Shown here one piece after another: positions 43,456 through 54,589 of a DNA stretch of 64,000 nucleotides. A program made the position numbers and the translations under genes. Numbering within the stretch: position 1 is the stretch's first letter; every line of letters begins with the position of its first letter. The stretch comes from Euphorbia lathyris (lineage: Eukaryota; Streptophyta; Magnoliopsida; Malpighiales; Euphorbiaceae). The notes beneath the pieces were generated by a model. It worked only from the letters and a program-made list of their open reading frames with translations. It searched no databases and was not told the DNA's origin. The stretch is from positions 12,795,001 through 12,859,000 of the forward strand of contig NC_088912.1 in NCBI RefSeq assembly GCF_963576675.1, in the 5' to 3' direction.

Positions 43456-43860
43456 TTATAGAGATGTTTTACCCAGATCATATGGCATCAGAGTTGTAAG
43501 ACTAGAACATATGCAGAGGCATTGCAAACACATGATGAAGACGAAGAAGATCTCAATGAGAATGATGATTATAGCAATGATCTCAATCTCAATCCCAATC
43601 CAAACAATGACTCCACCAGGCATGTAATCATAGCCAGGGTTTGTATATTCAAACTCCATTGCAGCATGACTTTGAAAGCTTGCTTCACAAATTTCTTGAC
43701 AACAACTGAGACAGAGTTCAGAAACACAATTTCCACATCCACGGTGAAAGTCAACAATTGAAGTTGCATAATGGTTGCTGCAGCAGAGCCCATCAAAAAG
43801 ACAGAAAGATCTCCTTCCTCCAATTTGTTTCGTCATACAAATTATGACCATCCCTTGCAC
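43456..43860 (-). pseudogene. JmjC histone demethylase-like gene scrap (zinc-binding segment)
   Basis: The minus-strand frame contains ATSIVDFHRGCGNCVSELCL followed by SCCQEICEASF and EFEYTNPGYDYMPGG. This closely follows the cysteine-rich segment that precedes the JmjC domain in plant JMJ25/IBM1-type H3K9 demethylases (CATSIVDFHRSCPNC-type motif, GYDYxHGG). One of the usual Cys positions in the first pair reads CCSNHYATS, and the downstream part becomes low-complexity hydrophobic sequence. No JmjC domain is nearby. It is probably a fragment left by gene decay or carried by a repeat. Confidence 0.7.
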
Positions 43861-44604
43861 AATTTAGCTCTCCAATTCCCAGAAACACACCTGACAGACT
43901 AGTGTTTTCTTTCATCAAGATCAAGTGTGATGAATTATGAGAATGTTGTCAAATACTTCTAAGCAAAGCTACTTTGGATTTGCTGCAAGAAAAAACCAGG
44001 AATCTATTGAGAACTTTAAATCATCCAGTTTAAGGGCTCACAAGTCCCCTATATATATGAGAAGGTCGCAGGACGACCTTTAAAAAGGGATTATCAGGCA
44101 TGAAATTTATAAAACAACAAGGCTGGATCCTTTAAACACATTGGCATCAGGAATATTTGAGCCTACATTGCTAGGCCGCACCTTAAGAGGATATTTGAGC
44201 AAATTCAAATATGGACCACTTAACCCATGTTTAAGAGGCTAAAAGGTCATCAGAAATAATATATTAAATAATAATAAAAATGAACCAAAAAAATAAGAAA
44301 TAAATAATAAATTTTTTATACACTAATATGTATAAATTTAAAAATGCAAGTATATATATAAATTTAGGGTTGTAACCTTATCAGGAAACACAATGAACCA
44401 TTCAATAAAGCCAACTATTGGAAAGAAAATAAAACCAACTACTCACTTGCAACCTCGTTTTAGTAGTAATCCTTTTCGCCGGCCACATTATGCAATCACT
44501 AGAATATCATTGTTTACTTCCGAAGATATTGACTTCTGTCTCTTCATCATTAAGCTTAATACATGTCCCAAAAATTATGGTTACCCCTCAACTTATTTTT
44601 AAAT
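43861..44604. other. Spacer, no gene recognised
   Basis: Near 44115-44215 phrases such as ACAACAAGGCTGGATC and CATTGCTAGG loosely recall 61585-61720, hinting that this is part of the older shared block. Nothing coding was found. Confidence 0.35.
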
Positions 44605-44875
44605 GGAAAATTACACAGAAACACAATTTTTAAAAACTATTTACAACTATGTCACGTCATAATTTTGGATTAAGTCAAACTAATAAAATCAGTACTTTTA
44701 CTATATTTTAAGGATTAAAATTTATAAATTAAAAGTTTAGAATATATTTTCTAGGGTTTATGATTTATGAATTGGAGTCTAGAATTTTTAAACTATTGTA
44801 TAGAATCGTAATATATTGAGAATAATGACATATTAAGAATTAAGTTTGGTGATATCACTTAGTTGTAATTTTATA
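44605..44875 (+). repeat. Dispersed repeat, copy 1 (partner at 63508)
   Basis: Aligns over about 260 bp with 63508-63762: AAATTACACAGAAA, AAAACTATTTACAACTATGT, AAAATCAGTACTTTT, TAGGGTTTATGATTTATGAA and GACATATTAAGAATTAAGTT occur in the same order. No open frame or clear ends. It could be a MITE or the right-hand remainder of the large duplication. Confidence 0.75.
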
Positions 44876-45265
44876 GTTAATTACGATATTCATGTATTTG
44901 ACCCTTATTTAAATTGGTCAATTGACTCTAAAAAATACTCATGGGGCCATTGGTTGGCACAGATGTAAAATCTGGATCTTTAGGCATTTCAAACAAGCCC
45001 ATTGATCAACCAAACAAATGATCAAAAGTGAAATTAGTCTAAAAATAAAAATATAAATAAATAAATATAGGGTTCATTTAAAAATATATAAAAAAAGTAA
45101 ATTTAGTTAAAATTATTTTTTGAAAAAAAAAACATACAAAATATTTCTTTGTAATTTTTTTTGTCATATTTCTTTATAAAAATTTATAAAACTTAAACAA
45201 TTCATAAAACCAATCTATTAACAACTATAATATTGTGAGATAAGGTACAAATTTAAGTTCATGAT

Positions 45266-46267
45266 TAGGGATGAGGAGACCCGAACAAAAAATCTAAAGA
45301 CCGAAAAAACCGGACCAAACCGAACCGAATTGTATTTTGATTTGGTTCAGTCCTAATTTTTAAGATAGTTTGGTTTTCGTTTCGGTTTGGTTCAGTTCTG
45401 TTTAAACCCGAACAAAACTGGACCCAAAATAAAATATATATTTTTAGGATTTTAAATTAATTAACTAAATACATATAACAAAAATTAAACAAATCACTCT
45501 TCTTGTGTTTCTTACGTTTTTATTTTTGGTTTTTGTATTTATTATCTTTTTTTTATGAAAATATAACTGTACAGATAGTGATAATAATTATAATGAGTTA
45601 TGTATAGGTAAAGGCTATGCTTACTTTGTTTTTACAAAGTAAGCTTTACTTTGTGTGTTACTATTGGATTAATTTTATACTCCATCAGCCCATGGTGATA
45701 ACACACCAAGTAATGGTATTTTGTCAAAAACAAAGTAACCATAGAAGACACCGTTATGTATATATATAAATTGTATATTACAATTGGTTTTGTATAGTTT
45801 TTCTATTATCCAACTAAATAATGCTAAGCTTTCTGTCTTCAAACTATATAAAAGTTAAACTTCTTAATAAATCTTTAATGGAGTATTATATTCATCTGTT
45901 TATTTATTTATTTTTATTTTTTTGAACGATGTTTATTTATTTATTTTAAATTCATTGTATTATCCTTATTTTTATTTAGAATGCAACTAAATAGTGCTAA
46001 TTGTAATGGGTTTTTGTATTATAAATAAATAATGCTAATTTTATTTTTTTACAATTATATAATGGATTTTTATGACGTTAAAATATTAAATGTTCTTATC
46101 TTATAATAAAAAATCTTAAAAAAAAATTGTGTATGTATTCTGTTCGGTCCAAACATGAACTGAACCGGACCGATCAAAATAATTCGGTTCGGTCTGGTCT
46201 TAAAAAATATATGTAATTTAGTTTGGTCCAATTTGCTTCGGTTCGGTTTTTAGACCATGCTTACGCC
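45266..46267. mobile_element. hAT-like non-autonomous element with CGGTTCGG-type ends
   Basis: The ends are rich in ACCGAACC-type repeats in opposite orientation: GACCAAACCGAACCGAATT near 45311 and AATTCGGTTCGGTCTGG near 46179, with more at 45366 and 46236. A 7-bp TCATGAT flanks both sides (45259-45265 and 46268-46274). Outer ends TAGGGATGAG and CTTACGCC resemble the TAGGGGTGAGC ends of plant hAT MITEs. The 1-kb interior is AT-rich and non-coding. Confidence 0.6.
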
Positions 46268-46589
46268 TCATGATCATAGTCTTTTCCCCACAAACAAAAC
46301 AATGCAGTTTTAAAGCAAACAATGTAATTTCAAACCTAGTTAATAATTGTTAGAAAATGTGGATTAGATCCGAATTGAAACGATACTTTGGTTCTCTCAG
46401 TAGTGTTTTCTTGAGTCCACTATCAATAGGCAGTAGCAATGAGTTGATTAATTAATTGTACATACAATATCCATATCGATCACTATGTTAGGAAAAAGGC
46501 CCATATCTCTAGAAGATAGCTTTGGTGGAAAGAATACAACTAAAGAAATAGCTACAAAGTCAAAAAGATTTAGAAAAAGTTGCTTTATT

Positions 46590-46930
46590 TCAACTCAATT
46601 GGTCTATTTTCTCCACGACCTGATTAAGTCTTTTGCCTTCCTCATCCTTGAATGCTAGTATCTTTTTATGCCCTTTCAGTATCACTTCAACATATTTATG
46701 TTCTAATGTATCACATGTAACCTTATTTGACTCTCCTTGCCCTTTGAGCTTATTCAAATGCTCAGGTAGCATTTCAATTTTCGGAGTTATTTCCTCAGTC
46801 CGTCTTTCTTCCTTAACTAATTCTGCTTCTTCTCCATTATTTCTTACCCAATCTGCTAGTTCTTTCTCTAAATTACAGTTCTTTTTGCAATCAAATTCCT
46901 TTTAGCCGACATGATTTCCTGCTGTTGTTT
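46590..46930 (-). pseudogene. Short charged coiled-coil-like ORF scrap
   Basis: On the minus strand a frame of about 100 codons reads through LEKELADWVRNNGEEAELVK, MLPEHLNKLKGQGESNK, VEVILKGHKKILAFKDEEGK and LNQVVEKIDQLS. It is hydrophilic and helical. No domain is recognised. It resembles the style of the coiled-coil scrap at 41.1-42.1 kb and may come from the same kind of gene, but I see no direct match. Confidence 0.35.
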
Positions 46931-47729
46931 CATCATGTCACCTACCATTAACATTATTATTTTATACCAGATAACATCATATTTCTTTACTGATTCATCA
47001 TCAAACAAAACTCTTTAGAACTCCAGTAGTCAGTTTTTTTTTTTTTTTTTTTTTGGGGGAGACTAACTGATTCGTCAATACGTAGCAAAACAAAAAACAC
47101 CAACTAGGTGGTTAGTTCAAACACCAAATAATTTAATTCATCAACACAGTTGCACTTTCCGTGCTTGTTCGCTTGCAAGAGTTTCACTTTCCAAGTCTGC
47201 ATTCGGTGCTGCATTAATCCAGTGTCTTATGAATCTTCTTAGACGTCTAAGAAGCCCATCCCTCTCTCTCTCCCGCAGGCCTTTCCTAATTACATGAGCC
47301 CATCTATTTTGTGTTGCTCAAAGTCCCCAAATCCTTAAAATGCCCCATCCTCAATCTCATAAGGAAAACTTGTTATGCAATAGTACAAGAAATTTATTTA
47401 ATTCTATATGACAAATCTGCATTCACATCTTAAGCATGTGCTTCAAGCGAACGGAAAGGGTAAAACAAAATTTATGATGTTGGGAACAAATGTGTCTAAG
47501 CATAAAGGTTGGAAATGGACTTTAAAGGTTCAGAGAATGCCTTATAAAATGAGTTTCGAGATACAAAATAAGACGAAATGAAAGTCTAAAGTGAAGTTCA
47601 GGAGGTTAAGAACATATTTATATAAACATTTATTATTGAGGAGTCTCTCCTCTCATTATTGATAAATATAAAAATGTATAATAATTTTAATGATAAAATA
47701 ATAAATAAAAATGAATACGAACAGTATTA
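46931..47729. other. AT-rich spacer with a T tract
   Basis: A run of about 20 T residues occurs at 47035-47054 followed by GGGGGAGACTAACTG. It could be the tail of a minus-strand retroposed copy, but no source was recognised. No gene is seen. Confidence 0.4.
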
Positions 47730-47738
47730 TTAGAAATA

Positions 47739-48149
47739 GGCTTAATATACAAATAACCCCCTAAACTTGTCCAAATTTTGCAACTGCCCCCTTCAACTTT
47801 CAATTGTAACAACTTACCCCTCGAACTTGTCTAATTGTAACAATTTACCCCTTAAACTTGTCCAATTGTAAAATATAACCCCAAATTGCTGACATGGACT
47901 ACAATTGAAGAGACACGTGAAATGCAAAATCTCCAACGCTCTCGTGGAGTATGATAAGCAGATCTTTGGCGTGATACGAATCCGGGGAAACGTTTTTACT
48001 GTTGCTTCAAGTACGGGATAAAAAAAATCCCAATTTGGGGTTATGTTTTACAATTGAACAAGTTTAAGGGGTAAGTTGCTACAATTGAAAGTTGAGGGGG
48101 GCAGTTGCAACATTTGGACAAGTTTAGGGGGTTATTTGTGTATTAGGCC
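47739..48149. mobile_element. Mutator-type MITE (411 bp)
   Basis: Long inverted ends: GGCTTAATATACAAATAACC...at the left, and the complement of GGCCTAATACACAAATAACC at the right, each continuing for about 110 bp (CCCCTAAACTTGTCCAAAT, CCTTCAACTTTCAATTGTA). A perfect 9-bp target duplication TTAGAAATA flanks it (47730-47738 and 48150-48158). No coding capacity. Confidence 0.92.
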
Positions 48150-49118
48150 TTAGAAATAATATGTATTAGTCACTTCTTAGAGAGTGGATTAAGAGTTTAA
48201 TATTGAGCATGAAGTATTAACACAATCAGAATAGAATAATGATTATTTGTTAACGTTGATTTCAATTTCCATGATCTGACAACTTTAAAAAGTAAAAATT
48301 AATTTTTTGTAATTAGTTTTCTTAAATAAATTGTGTGAAAGCTGAGTTAAAATTTATATTCAATCTTCAAAATTATCTATAATAATATCAAGTAATAATT
48401 GAAATTATGTCAAATTACTATAGTTTATAAATTAGTTGTCTAAAATATATATTTTTACACTTAATATTGACAAGCGAAACGCGATTTGCGTCTTCAACAC
48501 AGTTCACCATCGCCGCCCCGCCTACCAGAATCTCCGCCGTAGGGACCTTCTAGCTCCGACGTCGGCCCGCTTTCTCTCTCCGCCGCCGTCGGTTGTGGGA
48601 GGTCGTCTGTCCTTCCGGCGCTGTGTGGTGTCTGTGAGGGTTGTGATTTCGCACGGTTTTCTTCCTCATGCGCGGATTTCGTTTCTTGCCGTTCGTGAAG
48701 TTTCTTGCTCCGCCGATCCTGCCGCCGCCTTTGCCGCCGCTCGTCGGTTTCTGGTGTGCCAGAGTCGCCTTCCCTCTGCTTCAGTTTCCATCGTCGGCCT
48801 GGGTATTTCGTCCAGTTTGGATCTGCTTCTACTGCTTCGGCAGTCGGGTGAGTTATTTCCAATCTTGCTGTCTCTGTTCTGCTCTTGGCTGAATTTGTGC
48901 TGAATTAGGGTGTGGTTTGATTGTTTGGATTGCCTTGGATCTTGATTTGCCCAGTGTTGCTCTTGTTGGTTTGTGTTTTGGTTTATTGATCTGTTTTGTC
49001 TGGGCCTTGAGTTTGGAGGAACTGTTGCTTGGGGCTGTGCTGGTTGTTTTGAGTGCCCTGGTTTTTGGTTGTCAGTCTGTTGTCTGTCATTTTTGTTGCT
49101 TAGTTTCTGTTGTTTTTG

Positions 49119-50336
49119 ATGGCTGGTGTGGTGAAGGCAATAGGCAACTTGTCGTTGTCGGATGGTGAGGAGGAAGCCCTGGATCTTAGTGGGCCGTCAT
49201 CCAATCCTATTGCTAAAAATGGAGGCCTAACCTTGATTGGTCGGTTTCTCACAGAGCGTTCTATTAATACTGTAGCTATGATGGCTAGAATGGCCACGAT
49301 ATGGAGGCCAGGCAGGGGAGTGGCTATATCAGAGCTATCCAACAATAAATATGTCTTTGAATTTTATCACGCTATTGATTTGGCACGTGTGGTGGAAGGG
49401 GGCCCGTGGTCCTTTGATAATCACTTGCTTGTGGTTTCTCTCTGGAAAGATGAACCGTCGCCTGACTTGGTTGAGCTGTATATTGCCGATTTTTGGGTTC
49501 AGATTTATGACTTACCTATTGGGTCTATGTCGGAGGGAGTGGGTAGACAGGTTGGGGATTTTATTGGTAAATTTCAGGCTTATGATATCAATAATAACAT
49601 CGGGCTACGTAGGCAATTCATGAGGCTAAGAGTCTCTATTGATGTGAGGAAGCCGCTAAAGAGGATGAAGAAAATCCGTAAAGGAAAGGAGGAGTGGGCT
49701 TATATCTCGTTCAAATATGAAAGATTGGGATCATTTTTCTATATATGCGGCCTGTTGGGTCACACTGATAGATTTTGTGATAAGATTTTCACTCTAAAAC
49801 CAGAGGAGATCACTAGGGAATGGGGGGACTGGTTGAAGGCTCATGTACGCAGGGGTGGGGATATGTTGAGTGTGAAGTGGCTGAGAGAACCGGGTAGCCA
49901 GGCTATGGCCTTCAATTCTGGTGGAGGACCTACTCTAGAAACCACTGTTAAAACCTTGAAAGTAGAGCAGTCGAGTGGGGGTAAGGAGGTGGGGAAGGAG
50001 AATATTCCCGGGGGTCAGGAGGGGGCAAAACTGAAGGGTAAAGTGGCAGCAGGAATAGGGAACCTAAATATTCAGCCAGTACAGGAGGGGGAGATAGTGA
50101 ATATGGCTATGGATAGTGATGATGAGGGACTTGAGTTGGCAGATGATCAAAAGCGTAGGCGTGCAGGCTCGGATTCGATATCAGTCCAGGCTATTGTGAA
50201 TAAGCTGCAGGGGAATGGGTCTAATCAGGTACTTAATATTCCGAAGGGGATAGTTTCTACGAGCCAAATAGATTCTTCTTCTTCATATGATACAGAAACG
50301 GCGAGGTCTGCGGAGCAGGCCCGCCGAGGGTTATGA
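49119..50336 (+). CDS. LINE ORF1 protein (DUF4283 and zinc knuckle), 405 aa
   Basis: The ATG at 49119 is the first in frame and follows the GC-rich leader. The product has an acidic start, a DUF4283-type RNA-binding domain (IGRFLTERSINTVAMMARMA, EGGPWSFDNHLLVVSLWKD, WVQIYDLPIGSMSEGVGRQV), a one-knuckle zinc motif reading FYICGLLGHTDRFC near residue 210, and a long charged low-complexity C-terminus. In plant L1 elements this protein coats element RNA. The frame is open throughout. The stop overlaps the ORF2 start as ATGA, so ORF2 is likely reached by reinitiation. Confidence 0.88.
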   Translation: MAGVVKAIGNLSLSDGEEEALDLSGPSSNPIAKNGGLTLIGRFLTERSINTVAMMARMATIWRPGRGVAISELSNNKYVFEFYHAIDLARVVEGGPWSFDNHLLVVSLWKDEPSPDLVELYIADFWVQIYDLPIGSMSEGVGRQVGDFIGKFQAYDINNNIGLRRQFMRLRVSIDVRKPLKRMKKIRKGKEEWAYISFKYERLGSFFYICGLLGHTDRFCDKIFTLKPEEITREWGDWLKAHVRRGGDMLSVKWLREPGSQAMAFNSGGGPTLETTVKTLKVEQSSGGKEVGKENIPGGQEGAKLKGKVAAGIGNLNIQPVQEGEIVNMAMDSDDEGLELADDQKRRRAGSDSISVQAIVNKLQGNGSNQVLNIPKGIVSTSQIDSSSSYDTETARSAEQARRGL

Positions 50337-53300
50337 ATTACCTAAGCTGGAACTACCGGGGGTTGGGGAACGCCCGGGCAGTTCGGTCTCTCGGTGAGCT
50401 TGTTAAGACAAGTAAGCTGGATTTGGTCTTCTTGATTGAAACTTTGGTTACTAATTCCTCTATTGATGGGTTACGGAGGAAGTTTGGATTTGAAGGTTCT
50501 TTTGCAGTCGACTGTAGGGGTAGGAGCGGGGGTATTGCCCTACTTTGGAGGAAGTCTGACATGGCTTCAGTGGTTTCTTTCTCGGATCATCATATTGAAG
50601 TTCAGATGCATGATGCTGAGAAGGGGGATTGGAGGTTGGTAGGTTTCTATGGTCATTCTAACCGAGCGGATCATGTGTGGTCCTGGAGTCTCCTGACTCA
50701 ACTGTGCTCATGCTTGATTCTCCCTTTGTTGGTTATTGGGGATTTTAACTGCATTCTTTCTGATTCAGAGAAGGTTGGGGGTCCAGGCTACCCTCAGGGG
50801 CTGATGCGTCGGTTCTAGGAGGCGGTGGAAGAGAATCTTTTGATTGATCTCCCTACACAGGGCAGTCAATTTACGTGGGAAAGGAGTCGGGGTTCTAGAT
50901 TGTGGGTCAGGGAGAGGTTGGATAGGGCTGTGGTCACTAGTGCCTGGGCGGACAGATTCCCAACACATCGGCTTCGGACTCTAATCTCAGCTTATTCTGA
51001 CCACGCACCCATTTTTTTAGAGTTCGATAATCCGGTTAGTAATGTGAGGCGTAACCACTTTCGTTTTGAACAAGAGTGGCTTTTAGACCCTGAGTTCAAG
51101 GTATTGGTGAGGTCTTGTTGGCTAATCAATAACTGTCATAACCTTGCTGCAAAGCTGGCTGCCTGTGCCAGCAGCATGGAACAATGGGGAAAGAAGTATC
51201 GGCTGAGGTTTAGAAAGAAAATTGAGGGATGCAAGAAGAAGTTGGATAGGCTTGTGGATAGCAATGTTCCGGCTGATGTGGTCAGTTTTCTTTAGGCCAA
51301 GAGTGAGTTGAATTCCCTTCTTGATTGTGAAGCTAGATATTGGCAACAAAGGGCTAAGAATTTCTGGCTACAGGAGGGGGACCAAAATACTAAGTTTTTC
51401 CATGCCTATGTCAAAGCTAGAAAGCAGAGGAACACCATTCGCCACCTTAAGGATATGAACGGCCTGGTAGTAGAAGGAGTTTATGATATGGGGATTATTG
51501 CCAAAGCTTATTTCTCTGATCTGTTTGCTGGTCCTATTAGCCCATGTTATGATGCTGTGGATACCCTTGTCCCTCTTGTTATGCCTGAAATGCAGGCTGA
51601 CCTGTGCTCCCTTTTTGCTTCTGAAGAATTCAAGATTGCCATGTTTCAAATGCACCCTGATAAATCCCCTGGTCCTGATGGGCTAAATTCGGGCTTCTTT
51701 CAACATTTTTGGGACCTCATCGGTCCCGAGATTGTTAATGCATGCAAGGGCTATCTGGCCCGAAAGGAATTTCCCCCACATCAAAATGACACAATAATTG
51801 TTCTTATCCCTAAAATTGATAGGCCTGATTGTATGAAGGATTTTCGCCCTATTTCCCTGTGCAATGTCCTTTATAAATTGATTGCCAAGGTCATGGCCAA
51901 TAGGCTCAAGTTTGTCTTACCTTTCCTGGTGTCTGGGTCTCAATCAGCTTTTGTCCCTTACACTTTATGAAGAGAAAGAATATGGGTAGAATTGGTGAGG
52001 TGGCCCTAAAATTGGACATTAGCAAGGCCTATGATAGGGTTGATTGGACCTTCCTGAGACTTGTTATGCAAAAATTAGGCTTTCCTAGACAGTGGATTGA
52101 TTGGATCATGTTATGCATTTCTACTGTGGAGTACTCTGTGTCGATTAATGGTACATTTATGGGCCCGATAAACCCTGGTAGGGGCCTGAGACAAGGCGAT
52201 CCTCTGTCGCCGTACCTATTTATACTGTGTGCTGAAGTCTTATCTAACCTGATTAAAAGGGCAGCGAATGAGGGTTCCCTCCATGGGTGCCTCATTGCTA
52301 GGGGTGCGCCAACTATTACACACTTGTTTTTTGCAGATGACAGCTTCCTGTTCTTCAGGGCTTCTTGGATGAATGTAACAAAATTGGGATGATTTTATCC
52401 GAGTTTGAGGCTGCTTCTGGTCAGGCTATCAACCTGCAAAAATCTGGAATTTTCTTTAGTCCGAATGTTGGCCTGGATCTGCGAAATGAGGTATGTAACT
52501 CTCTTCAGGTCTTTCATCCTCTGGATACTGGTCGCTATTTGGGTCTCCCTTCACTTATTGGGAAGTCCAAAGTAGCAATTTTTAGTTTCGTTAAAGATAG
52601 ACTCAGGAAGAGGTTAAGTGCGTGGTCATTTAGATTCCTTTCTGCAGCGGGTAAGGAAGTGCTAATTAAGGCGGTTGCTCAGGCTCTGCCAACTTTTTGT
52701 ATGAGTGTGTTTAAATTACCTAAATCCCTCTGCCTGGATTTGGAGAAGATAATGAATTCTTTTTGGTGGGGTATGAAACCAGAGGGCAGGAGATCGATTC
52801 ATTGGCAAAGTTGGGATAGGCTTAGCAGGGATAAGAATGAGGGGGGTTTGGGTTTTAGGAACCTCCAAAAATTCAATCTAGCCTTATTAGGTAAACAGGC
52901 CTGGAAGTTGATGGTTACTCCAAATTCTTTAGTGGGTAGAATGTTCAAAGCTAAATATTTCCCTAGAGACCCTTTTCTTTCCTCCAAATTGGGCAATAAT
53001 CCTAGTTTTGTTTGGGGGAGTGTTTGGAGAGCCATTGAGGTACTGAGACTGGGAGTTAGATGGAGAATTGGGGATGGTAAGTCAATATATGTGTGGAAAG
53101 ACCCATGGGTGAATACTGTGGCACCTTTTAGGATCCAGGGGGATGTTGTTATGGAGCAGGATGATACAAAAGTGGCTGACCTGTTTATTCAAGGTAGGAA
53201 AATCTGGGATAGAGGGAAGGTGGAAGAGTTATTGACCGAGGCAGATGCCAAAATTGTCTGTAGGATGGTTTTACCAACCAGAGAAGTAGAAGATGGACCA

Positions 53301-54542
53301 ATGTGGAATTTCACCAAAAATGGCATGTACACAAGTAAATCAGGGTATAGAGCGTTTTGTGATGGATATAGTGATGTGAATCAGGATGATGGGTGGAGTA
53401 GAATTTGGAAGATGCATGTTCCCCCAAAAGTTAGAATGTTTGTGTGGAAGTTGGCCTCGGGCTGTGTGGCCACTAGACATAGATTGGCAGGGAGGGGGTT
53501 GTCAATTCCAACGCAGTGCCCCTTCTGTCACTCTGATACTGAGCATGACCATCATCTCTTTGTGGATTGTGTATACGCCCAAGAATGTTGGAACCTATCC
53601 GGGATCAATACGGATGTATTCCAACCTGATTATCTAACGGGTTCTATTTTTCAGGTACTCTTGTCCAATGATCAGGAAACCATAACCAAGGTGGCAATGA
53701 CGCTTTGGGTCATTTGGAATCAAAGGAATCAGATAGTCTGGGAGAGCAAAATCCAACTACCAGAAACGGCTATCTCTCTTGCGGATAACTACCTTGCTGC
53801 CTGGCGCCAGTCCCAGATGAAGAACCTCCCTGTTGCTGCCCGTCACCGGTCCACGCCCTCAGTGGCCCAATCCGATGTCAGCATCGCACAGAATCGCCCA
53901 AGTCTAGATCCTCAGGCGGGCCAACCAGTCACCGCCCGCCCTGCTGTGCAACGAAGGCTGCCCACTTCCATCATCATCGACGCCAACGCCAATGCTAACA
54001 CCGTTGCCCATCGGCTTGAGCAGACGGCGCGGACGACAATGCCACAGGTACGACATATTAGCTTGTCTCGCCCCCCTTTAGGCTTCGTCAAATGCAATTG
54101 TGACGCGGCTACCTTTAAAGCTGACGCTCGAAATGGGGTGGGAGCTTTACTTAGATCTTCGGATGGATCCTTCATGGCTTGTCGTAGTCGCATAATCCCT
54201 ATTGTTGATGATATTAGGGAAGCTGGAGCATTAGCTCTACGTGAGGCATGGCATTGGTGTGTCTATCTTAATTGTATTAATGTCTTGTTTGAAAGTGACT
54301 CTTTGATTGTGGTTAATAGTGTCAATTCGGTTGATCCAGACTTGTCTGTTTATGGGTCAATTATTCAGGATTGTAAGGTTTTATTAAGTAGTCGACACGA
54401 TTATAAAGTGTCTTTCTCTCCACGCCTAGCGAACAGGGGCGCTCATGTTGTTGCACGACATGTCCTGTCCAATGCTAGCGAGTTTGTTTCTTTTTCTGCT
54501 CCGGCTTGGTTGCAGGAAACTATTGTTGCTGATTCGATTTAA
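50333..54542 (+). pseudogene. LINE ORF2 (endonuclease, reverse transcriptase, RNase H), disabled
   Basis: The ATG overlaps the ORF1 stop. In order are an APE-type endonuclease (SWNYRGLGN, IETLV, VIGDFNCIL, AYSDHAPIF), the reverse transcriptase (FRPISLCNVLYKLIAKV, LDISKAYDRVDW, GLRQGDPLSPYLF, FADDSFLFF), a zinc-binding segment (PPKVRMFVWKLASG, CPFCHSDTEHDHH) and an RNase H domain (CNCDAATFKADARNGVGALL, ESDSLIVVN). TAG codons at 50816-50818 and 51293-51295 and frame changes near 51960 and 52370 break it. Catalytic residues are otherwise preserved, so inactivation looks recent. Its active form would nick DNA and copy element RNA at the target. Confidence 0.92.
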
Positions 54543-54589
54543 GGAATGAATTTCATCTTGTTTCAAAAAAAAAAAAAAAATATTGACAA

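Larger units (their letters stand above)
48474..54578 (+). mobile_element. Full-length L1-type LINE with target-site duplication
   Basis: The insertion is flanked by AATATTGACAA at 48463-48473 and 54579-54589 and ends in an A run of about 16 before the right copy. A GC-rich 5' UTR of about 650 bp precedes ORF1 (49119-50336) and ORF2 (50333-54542). Presence of the 5' UTR and both ORFs shows it is not 5' truncated. ORF1 is intact; ORF2 has two stops and two frame changes, so it can no longer move by itself. Confidence 0.93.

Noticed and set aside
43522..43823. Overlapping frames in other phases at the JmjC-like scrap
   Set aside because: Only the frame with the cysteine motif has meaningful similarity; the others are shadows.
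47035..47054. Poly-T tract as the tail of a minus-strand retrogene
   Set aside because: No source sequence or target duplication was found next to it.
48494..48862. 122-codon open frame on the minus strand
   Set aside because: It is antisense to the GC-rich LINE leader, has a low-complexity Arg/Glu-rich translation and no recognisable domain.
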